Source of the DNA: Bradyrhizobium sp. Rc3b
GTDB lineage: Bacteria > Pseudomonadota > Alphaproteobacteria > Rhizobiales > Xanthobacteraceae
NCBI RefSeq assembly: GCF_900114915.1
Contig: NZ_FOUS01000001.1
Coordinates: 1-64,000, forward strand
Direction of reading: 5' to 3'
DNA: 64,000 nt
Under the pieces are notes generated by a model. It ran no database searches. It was not told where the DNA came from and saw only the letters and a program-made list of their open reading frames with translations. Positions 53,054 through 64,000 of the stretch are shown piece after piece. The translations under genes and the position numbers were made by a program. Position 1 is the stretch's first letter. Every line of letters begins with the position of its first letter.

Positions 53054-54757
53054 ATGGCAACAATCAGTCTCAACCGCAAACGAGCGAAACTCAAGCAGGT
53101 TCTCGGAATCCGGGCGCGGCTTGCATTGCTCGCGGTGATTCTGGTGGCACCCTTGATGCTCGAGCGCATCCGTTCGCTCGAAGATACCCGCACCCGGCAG
53201 ATCGCACAGGCCACCGTTGAATTCACCACCGTCGCGCGGCACAGCGCCGATGCGCAACGCGAGGTGATCTCGTCGGTCGAGACCATCCTGAAGTCGGAGG
53301 CCTTCATTCGTGCCTCCGCCGGCGGCGTCAGCAAGAGCTGCGACGTGCTGCGCGCGAGCCTGCCGTCGAACCTGCCCTGGATCCGCACGCTTTTGATCGC
53401 CGGCGCAGACGGGCGCATCCAGTGCGCGACGAACAATATGTATGTCGGCCTCGACCTGAGCGACCGGCCCTACTTTCAGCAGGCCCAAACGAGCGGCCGC
53501 TTCGTGCTGAGCGATTTCATCCTGTCGCGGCCGATAGCAGCACCGACGGTGATGGCGGCTTATCCCGTATCGGCCTTCAGCGGCGTGTCCGATGCCGTCG
53601 TCCTTGCCACGGTCAATCTCGACTGGATGTCGAAGGTCATGAGCAATCTGGGCGGCCGCGCCGGCATCACGGCCGTGCTGGTCGACAGCGCAGGCACCGT
53701 GCTGGCCGCGCCGGCCGATCAGCACAGCGCAGTCGGCCGTCCGCTCGACAACATGCCGCTGATGTCGGCGATCGCCGACAGGGCGCTGCGTTCCGATCAG
53801 GATGAAGGCTCACTGTCTTTCCTCGCCGCCGACGGCTCGCGCCGCGCGGTCAGCTACATCCGCATCTCCGGCACCAACGCCCGCCTGATCGCCAGCATCG
53901 ACGAAGACAAGGTGTCCGCGGCGGTCAACCGCGACATCCGCACCGCCTATCTCCAGCTCGCTTTCGTCGTCGTGTTCGTCCTGCTCGGCGCGCTGATCGC
54001 CGCCGAAAAGCTCGTCATCAAGCCGATCGAGATGCTCGTCGACATGGCCAAGCGTCTCGGCGAGGGCGATCTGTCGGCGCGCGCGGCGCGCAATCGCCTG
54101 CCGGCCGAGTTCGTGCCGCTGGCCCGCGCGTTCAACGCGATGGCGGCGCAGCTGAGCCAGCGCGAGCGCGAGCTGATCGCGAGCAACGACCGGCTGACGG
54201 TGATGGCCTCGATCGACATGCTGTCGGGGCTCGCCAACCGGCGCGGCTTCCAGAGCCGGCTCGACTTCGAGTGGATGCGCGCGCAGCAATATGGCAGCGA
54301 CCTCGCGCTGCTGATGATCGACGTCGACCATTTCAAGCTGTTCAACGACACCTATGGCCATCTCGAAGGCGATTCCTGCCTGACCAGGCTCGGCGAGTCG
54401 CTGTCCGGCATCGCCGCCGACACGATGGGCTTCGCGGCACGCTATGGCGGCGAGGAGTTCTGCCTGCTGCTGCCGAACACCGACGTGAACCGCGCCGTCG
54501 AAATCGGCGAGCTGGCCCGCGCGGCCGTGCTGAAGCTGTGCCTGCCGCACATCACCTCGGCCCACATGATCGTCACCGTCTCGATCGGCGTTGCCGCGAC
54601 GAAGCCGAACGAGGCCTTGCGTCCCGGCGACTTGATCGAAGCCGCCGACGCCGCGCTCTACGCCGCAAAACACCGCGGCCGCAACAATGTCGTCGAGCAC
54701 GGCGTGCAGGCGATCGAGACCGGCGCCGTCGAAATGATGATGGCGGCGAGCGCCTAA
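53054..54757 (+). CDS. Membrane-bound diguanylate cyclase with periplasmic sensor
   Basis: A 567-residue protein. Transmembrane segment 1 (LALLAVILVAPLML, about 20-36) is followed by a dCache-like extracellular domain (WIRTLLIAGADGRIQCAT, LSDRPYFQQAQTSGRFVLSD) to about 295, transmembrane segment 2 (LAFVVVFVLLGALIA), a HAMP domain and a GGDEF domain with intact YGGEEF (about 463-468). No RxxD product-inhibition site precedes the motif. It should make c-di-GMP in response to an external ligand. Its stop codon overlaps that of the converging cyclase gene. Confidence 0.94.
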   Translation: MATISLNRKRAKLKQVLGIRARLALLAVILVAPLMLERIRSLEDTRTRQIAQATVEFTTVARHSADAQREVISSVETILKSEAFIRASAGGVSKSCDVLRASLPSNLPWIRTLLIAGADGRIQCATNNMYVGLDLSDRPYFQQAQTSGRFVLSDFILSRPIAAPTVMAAYPVSAFSGVSDAVVLATVNLDWMSKVMSNLGGRAGITAVLVDSAGTVLAAPADQHSAVGRPLDNMPLMSAIADRALRSDQDEGSLSFLAADGSRRAVSYIRISGTNARLIASIDEDKVSAAVNRDIRTAYLQLAFVVVFVLLGALIAAEKLVIKPIEMLVDMAKRLGEGDLSARAARNRLPAEFVPLARAFNAMAAQLSQRERELIASNDRLTVMASIDMLSGLANRRGFQSRLDFEWMRAQQYGSDLALLMIDVDHFKLFNDTYGHLEGDSCLTRLGESLSGIAADTMGFAARYGGEEFCLLLPNTDVNRAVEIGELARAAVLKLCLPHITSAHMIVTVSIGVAATKPNEALRPGDLIEAADAALYAAKHRGRNNVVEHGVQAIETGAVEMMMAASA

Positions 54758-55809
54758 CCCGCAGTCCCCACGCGATCGAGCTCGGTTTCCGTCACCACGC
54801 GATTGCGGCCGCTGCCCTTGGCGAGATAGAGCGCGCGGTCGCAGCGCTCGATGAGATCGTTGACCGCTTCGCCGGCCCGGTACTGCGCCACGCCGATCGA
54901 CACGCTGATGCTGGGCAGGACCTCGCCGGTGGAGCGGCGGGTGATCGTGCACTCGGCGAGCGCGCGCCTGATCCGCTCGGCAATCTCGGCACAGGTGGCG
55001 AGATCGGCATCCGGCAGCACCGCGATCAGCTCCTCGCCGCCATAGCGGGCCGGCAGATCCTGCTCGCGAACCTTTTCACGCAGCACCTTCGCCATCAGGC
55101 GCAGCACTTGGTCGCCGACGCCGTGGCCGAAATTGTCGTTGAAGGTCTTGAAGTGGTCGATGTCGAGCATCAGCACGCTGAGCGGCTCGCCCCACGCCGC
55201 AGTCGCCCGCGCCTTGCGCAGGAATTCGTCGAGCGCCCGCCGGTTTGCGAGGCCGGTCAGCGTGTCGGTCCGGGCGCGCTCCTCGGACCTCGATAGCGAA
55301 TCGCGGATCACGTCGAGCTCGCGGGTCTTTTCCGCAAAGCCTGCTTCCAGCCGTGTCGCCCGTGTGGCGGCCCGCGCCAGCTCGTTCATGAGCTGGGCAA
55401 CCAGCGCCTTCGGATCGACGCCGGCCTTGCCCTGGTCCGCCACCTCGCTGATGACCTGCATCTGCGAATGATTGTCGGCGATCGCGGTCGCCAGAAACTC
55501 CTTCGCGGCCCCCATGAGCGCCTGCAGCCGCTCGGACGTGTCGACCACGGCGGCACTCACCTGGGGCGCGACATAGGTCTTGAACAGGTCCTGATTGGTT
55601 CGGGCGTCGAACGGACGATTGTGGTCGATCAGGAGATCGATCGCGTTGCGCAGATCCTCGTGGCCGTCGCCGAAATACAGGAACCAGACGGCAAAATTGG
55701 CCGGGGTCGGCGCAATCCGCTGTTCGGCCATGCTCCGCATCGCCCGTCCGGCAATGGACGCGGCATAGTCGTAATCGGGCTCGTCGAAGCTGGAATCCAT
55801 CGCACTCAT
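54754..55809 (-). CDS. Soluble diguanylate cyclase
   Basis: A 351-residue cytoplasmic GGDEF protein. The N-terminal 170 residues are mostly helical with a long coiled coil (residues about 85-180) and no known sensor; IAPTPANFAVWFLYFGDGH is a conserved opening in this group. The GGDEF domain has the active variant GGEEL (257-261) and an RxxD inhibitory site REQD (248-251) five residues before it, so feedback inhibition is likely. It overlaps the neighbouring cyclase gene tail to tail by four bases. Confidence 0.93.
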   Translation of the reverse strand: MSAMDSSFDEPDYDYAASIAGRAMRSMAEQRIAPTPANFAVWFLYFGDGHEDLRNAIDLLIDHNRPFDARTNQDLFKTYVAPQVSAAVVDTSERLQALMGAAKEFLATAIADNHSQMQVISEVADQGKAGVDPKALVAQLMNELARAATRATRLEAGFAEKTRELDVIRDSLSRSEERARTDTLTGLANRRALDEFLRKARATAAWGEPLSVLMLDIDHFKTFNDNFGHGVGDQVLRLMAKVLREKVREQDLPARYGGEELIAVLPDADLATCAEIAERIRRALAECTITRRSTGEVLPSISVSIGVAQYRAGEAVNDLIERCDRALYLAKGSGRNRVVTETELDRVGTAG

Positions 55810-55991
55810 GCGGTCTCGTCGGGCCGCAAATTGGCATTGACCCCTTAATCACACCCCAACGTCGACCTTCGTAGTTATGCGGAGGCGCCGGCAAGGTTCC
55901 AAACTGCGGCAACCCATTGACCCCCTAAGGACTTCTATGGCCTAGTCCGCCGTCTTGAGACGGCCGAACCCACGAAAACCCCAACGATTCC

Positions 55992-58602
<2,611 letters not shown>

Positions 58603-58616
<14 letters not shown>

Positions 58617-59154
58617 GATCCGCATCGCAGCCCGCTTGCTGGCGGTCGCCGCATTGGCGGCGCTGACGGCTGGTTGCTTCCAGCCGATGTATGCCGAGCG
58701 TGGCGACGGCACCCCCGGCTTGCGCGAGAAGCTGATGGGGGTCGAGCTCCCGCCGATCGCCAAGCCCAATGCCTCCCGCGAGGCCCGCATCGGTGTCGAA
58801 GTCCGCAATGCTCTCGCCTTCAAGCTCTACGGCACTGCGACGGGAATGCCACCGACCCATCGGCTGGACATCCGCTTCATCTCCAGCCGTTCTTCGCTGA
58901 TCGTCAGCGCCACGACGGGATTGCCGACCAGCGAAAACCTCGGCATCGACGCCCAGTACAATCTGATCGAGGTCGCGACCGGCAAGTCGGTGATGACCGG
59001 CACCACGTTCTCGCGCGTGTCCTATGACATGCCCGGGTCCTATCAGCGCTTCTCCCGCACCCGCGCCGTCCGCGACGCGGAGGATCGTGCCGCCAACGAG
59101 ATCGCCGAGAACATCACGACCCGGCTCGCCTCGTTCTTCACCGCTGGCACCTGA
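58603..59154 (+). CDS. lptE: LPS-assembly lipoprotein LptE
   Basis: A 183-residue lipoprotein: signal peptide ending in the lipobox LTAGC (cysteine at residue 25), then FQPMYAERG and a beta-rich LptE fold with [20 protein letters not shown] as in alphaproteobacterial LptE. It plugs the LptD barrel in the outer membrane. It overlaps leuS by 14 bases in another frame and precedes holA, the conserved order in Rhizobiales. Confidence 0.9.
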
Positions 59155-59161
59155 TTATTCC

Positions 59162-59271
59162 CGTCATTCGGGGCTCGCGAAGCGAGAACTACGGTGCGCA
59201 ATTGCGCACCTGAGAATCTCGTTTCCCAACCTCTGGATTCCGGGTTCGCGCTTCGCGCGCCCCGGAATGAC
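59162..59271. repeat. Intergenic repeat with GCGCAATTGCGC palindrome
   Basis: Left end CGTCATTCGGGGCTCGCGAA and right end TTCGCGCGCCCCGGAATGAC are inverted, and a perfect 18-base palindrome centred on GCGCAATTGCGC lies at 59193-59210. It separates lptE from holA inside one operon and shares its core palindrome with the element at 22350. Confidence 0.8.
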
Positions 59272-59286
59272 AAGGCAACAGGCAAC

Positions 59287-60315
59287 ATGGTCGCGCTGCG
59301 TGGAAAAGAGATCGACGCCTTCCTCGCCCGCCCCGATGCGGGCCGCCCGATCATCCTGCTCTACGGTCCCGATGCCGGCCTGGTGCGCGAGCGCGCCGAT
59401 GCGCTGATCGCATCGGCAGTCGATGATCCCAACGATCCGTTCTCGCTGGTCAAGCTCGACGGCGACGAGCTCTCCGCCGAGCCCTCGCGCCTCGTCGACG
59501 AGGCCATGACGGTGCCGCTGTTCGGCGGCCGCCGCGCCATCCGCATCCGCGCCGGCTCGCGCAGCTTTGCCAGCGGCATCGACACGCTGGCCGAGATGAG
59601 CGTGAAGGATTGCCGCATCGTGATCGAGGCCGGCGAGCTGCGTCCGGACTCGCCGCTGCGAAAAGCCTGCGAGAAGGCCAAGGCCGCGGTGGCGATCGGC
59701 TGCTATCCCGACACGGAGCGCGACCTCGCCAAGCTGATGGATGACGAATTGCGCATCGCCAATTTGCGCATCGCGCAGGATGCCCGTGCGGCGCTGATGT
59801 CGTTCCTCGGCGGCGACCGCCAGGCCTCGCGCAACGAGCTGCGCAAGCTGACGCTCTACGCCCACGGCAAGGGCGAGGTCACGCTGGATGACGTGATGGC
59901 CGTGGTCGCCGACGCCTCCGAGCTGAAGCTCGACCCGATCGTCGACGGCGCCTTTGCCGGACGGCCCGACATCGTCGAGACCGAATTCGCAAAAGCCATG
60001 ATCGCCGGCACCTATCCCGGCGTGATCATTTCCGCCGCGCAGCGCCAGGCTGCGTGGCTGCACAAATCCGCGCTCGCGATCGCCGAGGGTCAGCCTGCCT
60101 CCGCTGTGCTCGACGGCGGCTATCCGCGCCTGCATTTCTCACGTAAGCCCGCGGTCGAAACGGCGCTGCGAAATTTCAGCGTGGCGCGGCTCGCCGCCAT
60201 TATCGAGCAGCTCGCAACCGCGGCGCTCGACACCCGCAAGCAGTCCACGCTAGCCGCCGCCATCGCCCAGCGGACATTGATGGCCATTGCTGCGAATGCA
60301 AAGCGGCGGGGCTGA
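59287..60315 (+). CDS. holA: DNA polymerase III subunit delta
   Basis: A 342-residue clamp-loader delta subunit. It begins VALRGKEIDAFLARPDAGRPI with ILLYGPDAGLVRERADAL, the degenerate P-loop segment, followed by VKLDGDEL and FGGRRAIRIR, and has LRKLTLYAHGKGEVTLDDV as the central delta block. It opens the sliding clamp during replication. The ATG at 59287 is chosen because upstream in-frame codons lie in the repeat element. It is convergent with parB. Confidence 0.92.
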   Translation: MVALRGKEIDAFLARPDAGRPIILLYGPDAGLVRERADALIASAVDDPNDPFSLVKLDGDELSAEPSRLVDEAMTVPLFGGRRAIRIRAGSRSFASGIDTLAEMSVKDCRIVIEAGELRPDSPLRKACEKAKAAVAIGCYPDTERDLAKLMDDELRIANLRIAQDARAALMSFLGGDRQASRNELRKLTLYAHGKGEVTLDDVMAVVADASELKLDPIVDGAFAGRPDIVETEFAKAMIAGTYPGVIISAAQRQAAWLHKSALAIAEGQPASAVLDGGYPRLHFSRKPAVETALRNFSVARLAAIIEQLATAALDTRKQSTLAAAIAQRTLMAIAANAKRRG

Positions 60316-60320
60316 GCCAC

Positions 60321-60454
60321 GCTGTCATCCCCGCGAACGCGGGGATCCATAATCACAGGAAGTGGTTTGGCGAAGACTTGCAGTCCGGTACTGCGCCCCC
60401 GGCCCGATCGCTAAATCACGCGGTATGGGTCCCCGCGTTCGCGGGGACGACAGC
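60321..60454. repeat. Intergenic inverted-repeat element (GCTGTCATCCCCGCGAACGCGG)
   Basis: Left end GCTGTCATCCCCGCGAACGC and right end GCGTTCGCGGGGACGACAGC are inverted, each a hairpin. It shares layout and inner words (GTTTGGCGAAGA, AATCACGCGGTATGGGTCC) with the element at 52111. It separates the convergent holA and parB genes. Confidence 0.9.
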
Positions 60455-60465
60455 GAGGGCTTGGC

Positions 60466-61353
60466 CTACAGCGCGCCCTTGGCCAGCCGCTTCATCACCT
60501 CGTCGAGCTGATCGAGGTTGCGGTAGCTGATCTGGACCGAGCCGCCGGGGTCGCGGTGATTGACGGTGACCTTGAGACCGAGCGCGTCGCTGACGCGCTT
60601 CTCCAGGTCGATCGTGTCGGGGTCCTTTTCCTTGCCCCCGATAGCGCGCGCCTTCTGCGGCTTGCGCTCGGGCACGCCCTCTTCATGCGCGAGCGCTTCG
60701 GCCTGGCGGACGTTGAGGCCCTCCTCGACGATGCGCTTGGCGGCGGCGAGCGGATCCGGCACGCCGATCAGGGCGCGGGCGTGACCTGCGGTCAGCTCGC
60801 CGGTCGCGATGAAGGCCTGCACCTCCGCCGGCAGCTTCGTCAGCCGCATCATGTTGGCGACGTGGCTGCGGCTCTTGCCGACGACTTTTGCGATGTCGTC
60901 CTGGCTGCGTTTGAACTCGTTGGCGAGCGCGTGATAGCCTTGCGCCTCTTCCATCGGGTTGAGGTCCTCGCGCTGCACGTTCTCGACGATCGCGAACTCC
61001 AGCGCATCGCTGTCGCTGATGTCGACCGGGACGATCGGCACCTCGTGCAGGCCGGCCATCTGCGAGGCGCGCCAGCGCCGCTCGCCGGCGATGATCTCGA
61101 AGCGATCCTGTGCGCCCTTCACCGGACGCACCACGATCGGCTGGATCACGCCGTGCTGCCTGATCGACTCGCTGAGCTCCTTCAGCTCGGTGTCCGAAAA
61201 GGTGCGGCGCGGATTGCGGGGATTGGCCTTGATGAACTCGATCGGCACCTTGCGCTGCGCGCGCGGCCGATCGACATGCTGGGCCTCGCCGCCGACATCA
61301 CCGATCAGACTTGCAAGACCCCGGCCCAGTCGCGAACGCGCTTCGTCGGCCAT
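60466..61353 (-). CDS. parB: Chromosome partitioning protein ParB
   Basis: A 295-residue ParB CTPase/DNA-binding protein. The N-terminal CTP-binding box contains GERRWRASQMAG, the helix-turn-helix lies in EEAQGYHALANEFKRSQDDIAKVVGKSRSHVANMMRL, and the C-terminal dimerisation part ends GGSVQISYRNLDQLDEV. It loads at parS and spreads as a clamp. The ATG at 61353 follows GGGAG. It is downstream of parA, with an unusual repeat-filled gap between. Confidence 0.97.
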   Translation of the reverse strand: MADEARSRLGRGLASLIGDVGGEAQHVDRPRAQRKVPIEFIKANPRNPRRTFSDTELKELSESIRQHGVIQPIVVRPVKGAQDRFEIIAGERRWRASQMAGLHEVPIVPVDISDSDALEFAIVENVQREDLNPMEEAQGYHALANEFKRSQDDIAKVVGKSRSHVANMMRLTKLPAEVQAFIATGELTAGHARALIGVPDPLAAAKRIVEEGLNVRQAEALAHEEGVPERKPQKARAIGGKEKDPDTIDLEKRVSDALGLKVTVNHRDPGGSVQISYRNLDQLDEVMKRLAKGAL

Positions 61354-61403
61354 CGCCAGCTCCCTTGGATTCACGCTACAGCACTCCAGAACTGAATTTC
61401 GAA

Positions 61404-61491
61404 CGTAGGGTAGGCAAAGCGCAGCGTGCCCACCGGTTGCTTATGCGGTGAAGATGGTGGGCACGGCGAAGACGCCTTTGCCCACCCTACG
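61404..61491. repeat. Inverted repeat (CGTAGGGTAGGC family) inside the parAB operon
   Basis: Left end CGTAGGGTAGGCAAAGC and right end GCCTTTGCCCACCCTACGG are inverted. It belongs to the same family as the element at 48341. It occupies the gap between parA and parB, genes that are usually tightly linked. Confidence 0.85.
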
Positions 61492-61497
61492 GCACCG

Positions 61498-62364
61498 TCA
61501 ATGCGTGACGCGTAGCTCGCGCTCGCGCTGAATCACTTCAGTGGCAAGCCGCAAATACGCTTCGCTGCCGACGCATTTGAGATCGTAGACCAGCACCGGC
61601 TTGCCGTAGGACGGCGCTTCGGAGATGCGCACGTTCCGCGGGATCATGGTCTTGTAAACCTTCTCGCCCATGAACTGCCGGACGTCGGCGACGACCTGGT
61701 TCGAGAGGTTGTTGCGCGAGTCGAACATGGTCAGCACGATGCCGTGGATCGACAGGTTCGGATTGAGCGTCGAACGAACCTGCTCCACCGTCTGCAGCAA
61801 TTGCGACAGACCTTCGAGCGCGAAGAACTCGCACTGCAGCGGCACCAGGATCGCATCGGACGCCGCCATCGCGTTCACCGTGAGCAGGTTGAGCGAGGGC
61901 GGGCAGTCGATCAGTACATAGGTGTAGTCGGCGTCCGGAGAGACGTTGTTGTTGAGCGCTCCGATCGCGTCGCGCAGCTTGAAGGCGCGGCCTGGCGTGG
62001 TGCCGAGCTCGAGCTCGAGGCCGGAGAGATCCATGGTCGAGGGCGCGATGTGCAGCCGCGGCACCGCGGTCGAGACCACGGCCTCGCGCAGCGGGGCTTC
62101 ACCGATCAGCACGTCATAGGTCGAGCATGAGCGGTTGCGGCGATCGATGCCGAGGCCGGTCGAGGCGTTGCCCTGCGGATCGAGATCGACGATCAGGACG
62201 CGCTCGCCGATCGCAGCGAGCGCCGTGCCGAGGTTGATCGCTGTGGTTGTTTTTCCCACACCGCCCTTCTGATTCGCCAGCGCCAGGATGCGCGGATGGC
62301 CATGCGGCACCTCGCTGGTCGGTTCTTGGGTCTGTTCTTGCTGCGGCTCGTCAATCACGGTCAT
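61498..62364 (-). CDS. parA: Chromosome partitioning ATPase ParA (Soj)
   Basis: A 288-residue Walker-type ATPase. It shows the deviant Walker A ANQKGGVGKTTTAINLG (signature lysine present), VDLDPQGNAST, IDCPPSLNLLTVNAM and the DNA-binding MIPRNVRISEAPS block. Residues 1-22 are a variable proline/glutamine tail. It moves ParB-parS complexes. The ATG at 62364 is preferred to one five codons upstream. It follows rsmG on the same strand. Confidence 0.97.
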   Translation of the reverse strand: MTVIDEPQQEQTQEPTSEVPHGHPRILALANQKGGVGKTTTAINLGTALAAIGERVLIVDLDPQGNASTGLGIDRRNRSCSTYDVLIGEAPLREAVVSTAVPRLHIAPSTMDLSGLELELGTTPGRAFKLRDAIGALNNNVSPDADYTYVLIDCPPSLNLLTVNAMAASDAILVPLQCEFFALEGLSQLLQTVEQVRSTLNPNLSIHGIVLTMFDSRNNLSNQVVADVRQFMGEKVYKTMIPRNVRISEAPSYGKPVLVYDLKCVGSEAYLRLATEVIQRERELRVTH

Positions 62365-62395
62365 CGAAATTTTCCCCACTCAACCCCTGAGCGCC

Positions 62396-63169
62396 TCAGC
62401 TGCGCCGTTCGGCGGCATCGAGCTCCACGATCCAGCCGTCACCCGTGCGGCTTTGGTGGAGCCGAGGCTCGATATTCCAATATTTAGCGGCTTCGGTCAA
62501 TTCAGCCTCTACATCTTGACCCTTAGGAAATAACGCCTTTGCGCCCTGGCGCATCAGCGGCTCCGCAAAGCCGATGAGTTGATGTAGCGGAGCCAGCGCA
62601 CGCGCGGTGACGCAATCGACGGGGCCGGTGATTCTATCCACATTATCCCCGATCTCAGCGAGATGTACGACTCCCGGAGATGTGGTGACGCGAATTGCTT
62701 CGCGCAGAAATGCCGCCTTCTTGGCGATTCGCTCGACGAGGTGAACTTTCGCGTCCGGCGACGCCGCCATAGCGCAGGCCAGCACGACGCCGGGAAAACC
62801 GCCGCCGCTGCCGAGGTCAGCCCAGCGCTTTGCGGTCGGCGCGAGATCGACAAGCTGGAGCGAATCGGCGATGTGCCGGGTCCAGAGGTTTGGCAGGGTC
62901 GAGGGCGCGACGAGATTGGTCTTGGCCTGCCACTCCCGCAGCAGCGCAATGTAGCGGTCGAGCCGTATCTCGGTTTCACGTGAAACGGGCGCGAGTTTGA
63001 GCGCCGCGATCTTGTCCGCGGCGATGATGGCATCGAGCGACTGATCATTGGCGCTGCTGGCCTTGTCGATCTTCGGTCTTGCCGGCGGTTCGCTACGCCG
63101 CCCAGCGCCCTCACCCGTTCCGGGTCGTCGCGATAGCGGTCTGTCCCCGCCCGGTCCGCGCTGTTTCAC
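62396..63169 (-). CDS. rsmG: 16S rRNA (guanine-N7) methyltransferase RsmG
   Basis: A 257-residue methyltransferase that methylates G527 of 16S rRNA; loss gives low-level streptomycin resistance. The core shows RYIALLREWQAKTNLVAPST, the SAM motif WADLGSGGGFPGVVLA and RALAPLHQLIGFAEPL. It is longer than usual (205-225) because of a Pro/Arg/Gly-rich N-terminal tail of about 45 residues. The GTG at 63169 lies within the parS-like site, so the true start may be different. A second parS-like site lies within the gene. Confidence 0.92.
   Translation of the reverse strand: MKQRGPGGDRPLSRRPGTGEGAGRRSEPPARPKIDKASSANDQSLDAIIAADKIAALKLAPVSRETEIRLDRYIALLREWQAKTNLVAPSTLPNLWTRHIADSLQLVDLAPTAKRWADLGSGGGFPGVVLACAMAASPDAKVHLVERIAKKAAFLREAIRVTTSPGVVHLAEIGDNVDRITGPVDCVTARALAPLHQLIGFAEPLMRQGAKALFPKGQDVEAELTEAAKYWNIEPRLHQSRTGDGWIVELDAAERRS
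62972..62987. promoter_or_regulatory. parS-like ParB binding site inside rsmG
   Basis: GGTTTCACGTGAAACG contains the 14-base palindromic core GTTTCACGTGAAAC of the universal parS sequence TGTTTCACGTGAAACA, differing only at the two outer bases. It encodes part of the RsmG sequence PVSRET. Confidence 0.85.
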
Positions 63170-63177
63170 GTGAAACG
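63162..63177. promoter_or_regulatory. parS-like ParB binding site between mnmG and rsmG
   Basis: TGTTTCACGTGAAACG differs from the universal parS sequence TGTTTCACGTGAAACA at the last base only. It fills the short gap between mnmG and rsmG and includes the assigned rsmG GTG start codon in its centre. Confidence 0.92.
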
Positions 63178-63178
63178 C

Positions 63179-64000
63179 CTATGCGATTGCCTGGGAAGTC
63201 TTCCGTGCCTCGCGGCGGAGATAGGCCGCGAGAATACCGAGTGCCGCCGGCGTCATGCCATCGATGCGGCCGGCCTGACCGACCGTGAACGGCCGTGCCT
63301 TCGCCAGCTTGGCGCGCACCTCATTGGAGAGCCCGGGCACCTGCTGGTAATCGACGTCCGCCAGCACCAGCCCCTCGTCGCGCCGGAAGGCTTCGACGTC
63401 GGCGCTCTGGCGCTCGAGGTAGACATCGTACTTGGCGTCGATCTCGAGATGGGTGGCGATAACAGGGTCGATGGCCGACAGCTCCGGCCAGATCGCGCGG
63501 ATCTGGCTCCAGCCGATATCCGGGTAGGCCATCAGCGAGAACGCCGACCGGCGTTGGCCGTCCCGATTCAGGGACAGTCCGTGCTTGATCGCCTCGTTCG
63601 GGGTGATCGCCAGCGACTTCGAGAGCGTCCTGGCCGCGTTCAGGGCGTCCATCTTGGCACGGTGATGCTGGGTCCGGGCACTGCCGACGCACCCCAAAGC
63701 GATCCCCTTCTCGGTCAGGCGCTGATCAGCATTGTCCGCCCGCAGTGTCAGCCGGTACTCGGCCCTAGATGTGAACATTCGATAGGGCTCGCTGATCCCG
63801 CGGGTCACGAGGTCGTCGATCATCACGCCGAGATAGCCATCGGCGCGGTCGAACACGGTCAGTGCGGCCCCGCTCGCAGCCAATGCCGCGTTCAGGCCGG
63901 CCACGATGCCCTGCCCGGCGGCCTCTTCGTATCCGGTGGTGCCGTTGATCTGTCCGGCCAGGAACAGGCCGCGCAGACGCTTGGTCTGCAGGGTCGGATC
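63179..64000 (-). CDS. mnmG: tRNA uridine-5-carboxymethylaminomethyl modification enzyme MnmG, C-terminal part
   Basis: The frame runs to the window edge; 273 C-terminal residues are present and the start is outside. MnmG with MnmE modifies U34 of certain tRNAs using FAD. Visible family blocks are [20 protein letters not shown] near the edge, [34 protein letters not shown] and the final helical domain [18 protein letters not shown]. The end lies nine bases before the rsmG start. Order mnmG-rsmG-parA-parB is typical of origin-proximal regions. Confidence 0.96.
   Translation of the reverse strand, partial: DPTLQTKRLRGLFLAGQINGTTGYEEAAGQGIVAGLNAALAASGAALTVFDRADGYLGVMIDDLVTRGISEPYRMFTSRAEYRLTLRADNADQRLTEKGIALGCVGSARTQHHRAKMDALNAARTLSKSLAITPNEAIKHGLSLNRDGQRRSAFSLMAYPDIGWSQIRAIWPELSAIDPVIATHLEIDAKYDVYLERQSADVEAFRRDEGLVLADVDYQQVPGLSNEVRAKLAKARPFTVGQAGRIDGMTPAALGILAAYLRREARKTSQAIA

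Overview
The window looks like chromosomal DNA of a Bradyrhizobium-type alphaproteobacterium (Nitrobacteraceae/Rhizobiales). It is GC-rich, almost every gene is recognisable, and several gene orders are typical of the group: leuS-lptE-holA facing parB-parA-rsmG-mnmG, rsmB-heparinase-purH, ftsK-lolA-xthA beside a CenR-type regulator, and two tandem glnK-amtB pairs. Many intergenic palindromic repeats of the kind common in Bradyrhizobium chromosomes are present. The genus is an inference from gene content and repeats, not from a database match.

Layout. 1-4000: 3' end of acetyl-CoA synthetase, an L,D-transpeptidase, a membrane-anchored nuclease and a chemoreceptor. 4120-8002: a sulfotransferase running into cysD and cysNC, which make its likely donor PAPS. 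8053-13432: SDHAF4-like protein, rsmB, heparinase II/III-like protein, purH. 13548-21540: transporters (MFS/UMF1, MATE), gamma-glutamyltranspeptidase, two GST-fold proteins, a DUF2239 gene behind a strong promoter with duplicated palindromes, and a panE-like reductase. 21730-25172: a PQQ-type sugar dehydrogenase with a diheme cytochrome c, and an epimerase. 25339-26470: a two-gene module with an AbiEii-type nucleotidyltransferase, next to tRNA-Gly(GCC). 26746-34398: cnoX and a LON-domain gene, then signalling and accessory genes (MHYT-PAS-GGDEF-EAL protein, cytochrome b/PepSY pair, NmrA-like protein, TetR with a divergent membrane protein and palindromic operators), then Trm112. 34629-38648: UbiH-like hydroxylase, tesB and two tandem GYF-DUF898 membrane proteins. 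38885-42792: glnK-amtB twice, ended by a strong terminator. 43011-52093: GFA protein; a candidate CtrA box ahead of an aminotransferase-ftsK-lolA-xthA run; a cyclic-nucleotide-binding protein, a CenR-like regulator, a second YkuD protein and a hydratase. 52256-55809: YggS and two diguanylate cyclases. 55992-64000: leuS-lptE-holA against parB-parA-rsmG-mnmG, with two parS-like sites, which suggests that the right end lies in the origin-proximal domain.

How parts work together: the sulfotransferase-cysD-cysNC run couples PAPS synthesis to sulfation; glnK-amtB couples ammonium uptake to PII signalling; ftsK, lolA, lptE, the CenR-like regulator and two YkuD proteins all concern division or envelope; parA, parB and parS form the segregation system. 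The most interesting unexplained items are the small gene paired with the AbiEii-type nucleotidyltransferase, the two ACCCGGGT palindromes over the DUF2239 promoter, the paired TetR-type palindromes, the parS copy that contains the rsmG start codon, and mobile-looking palindromic repeats lodged inside operons, including parAB. No insertion sequence, prophage or CRISPR array was seen.
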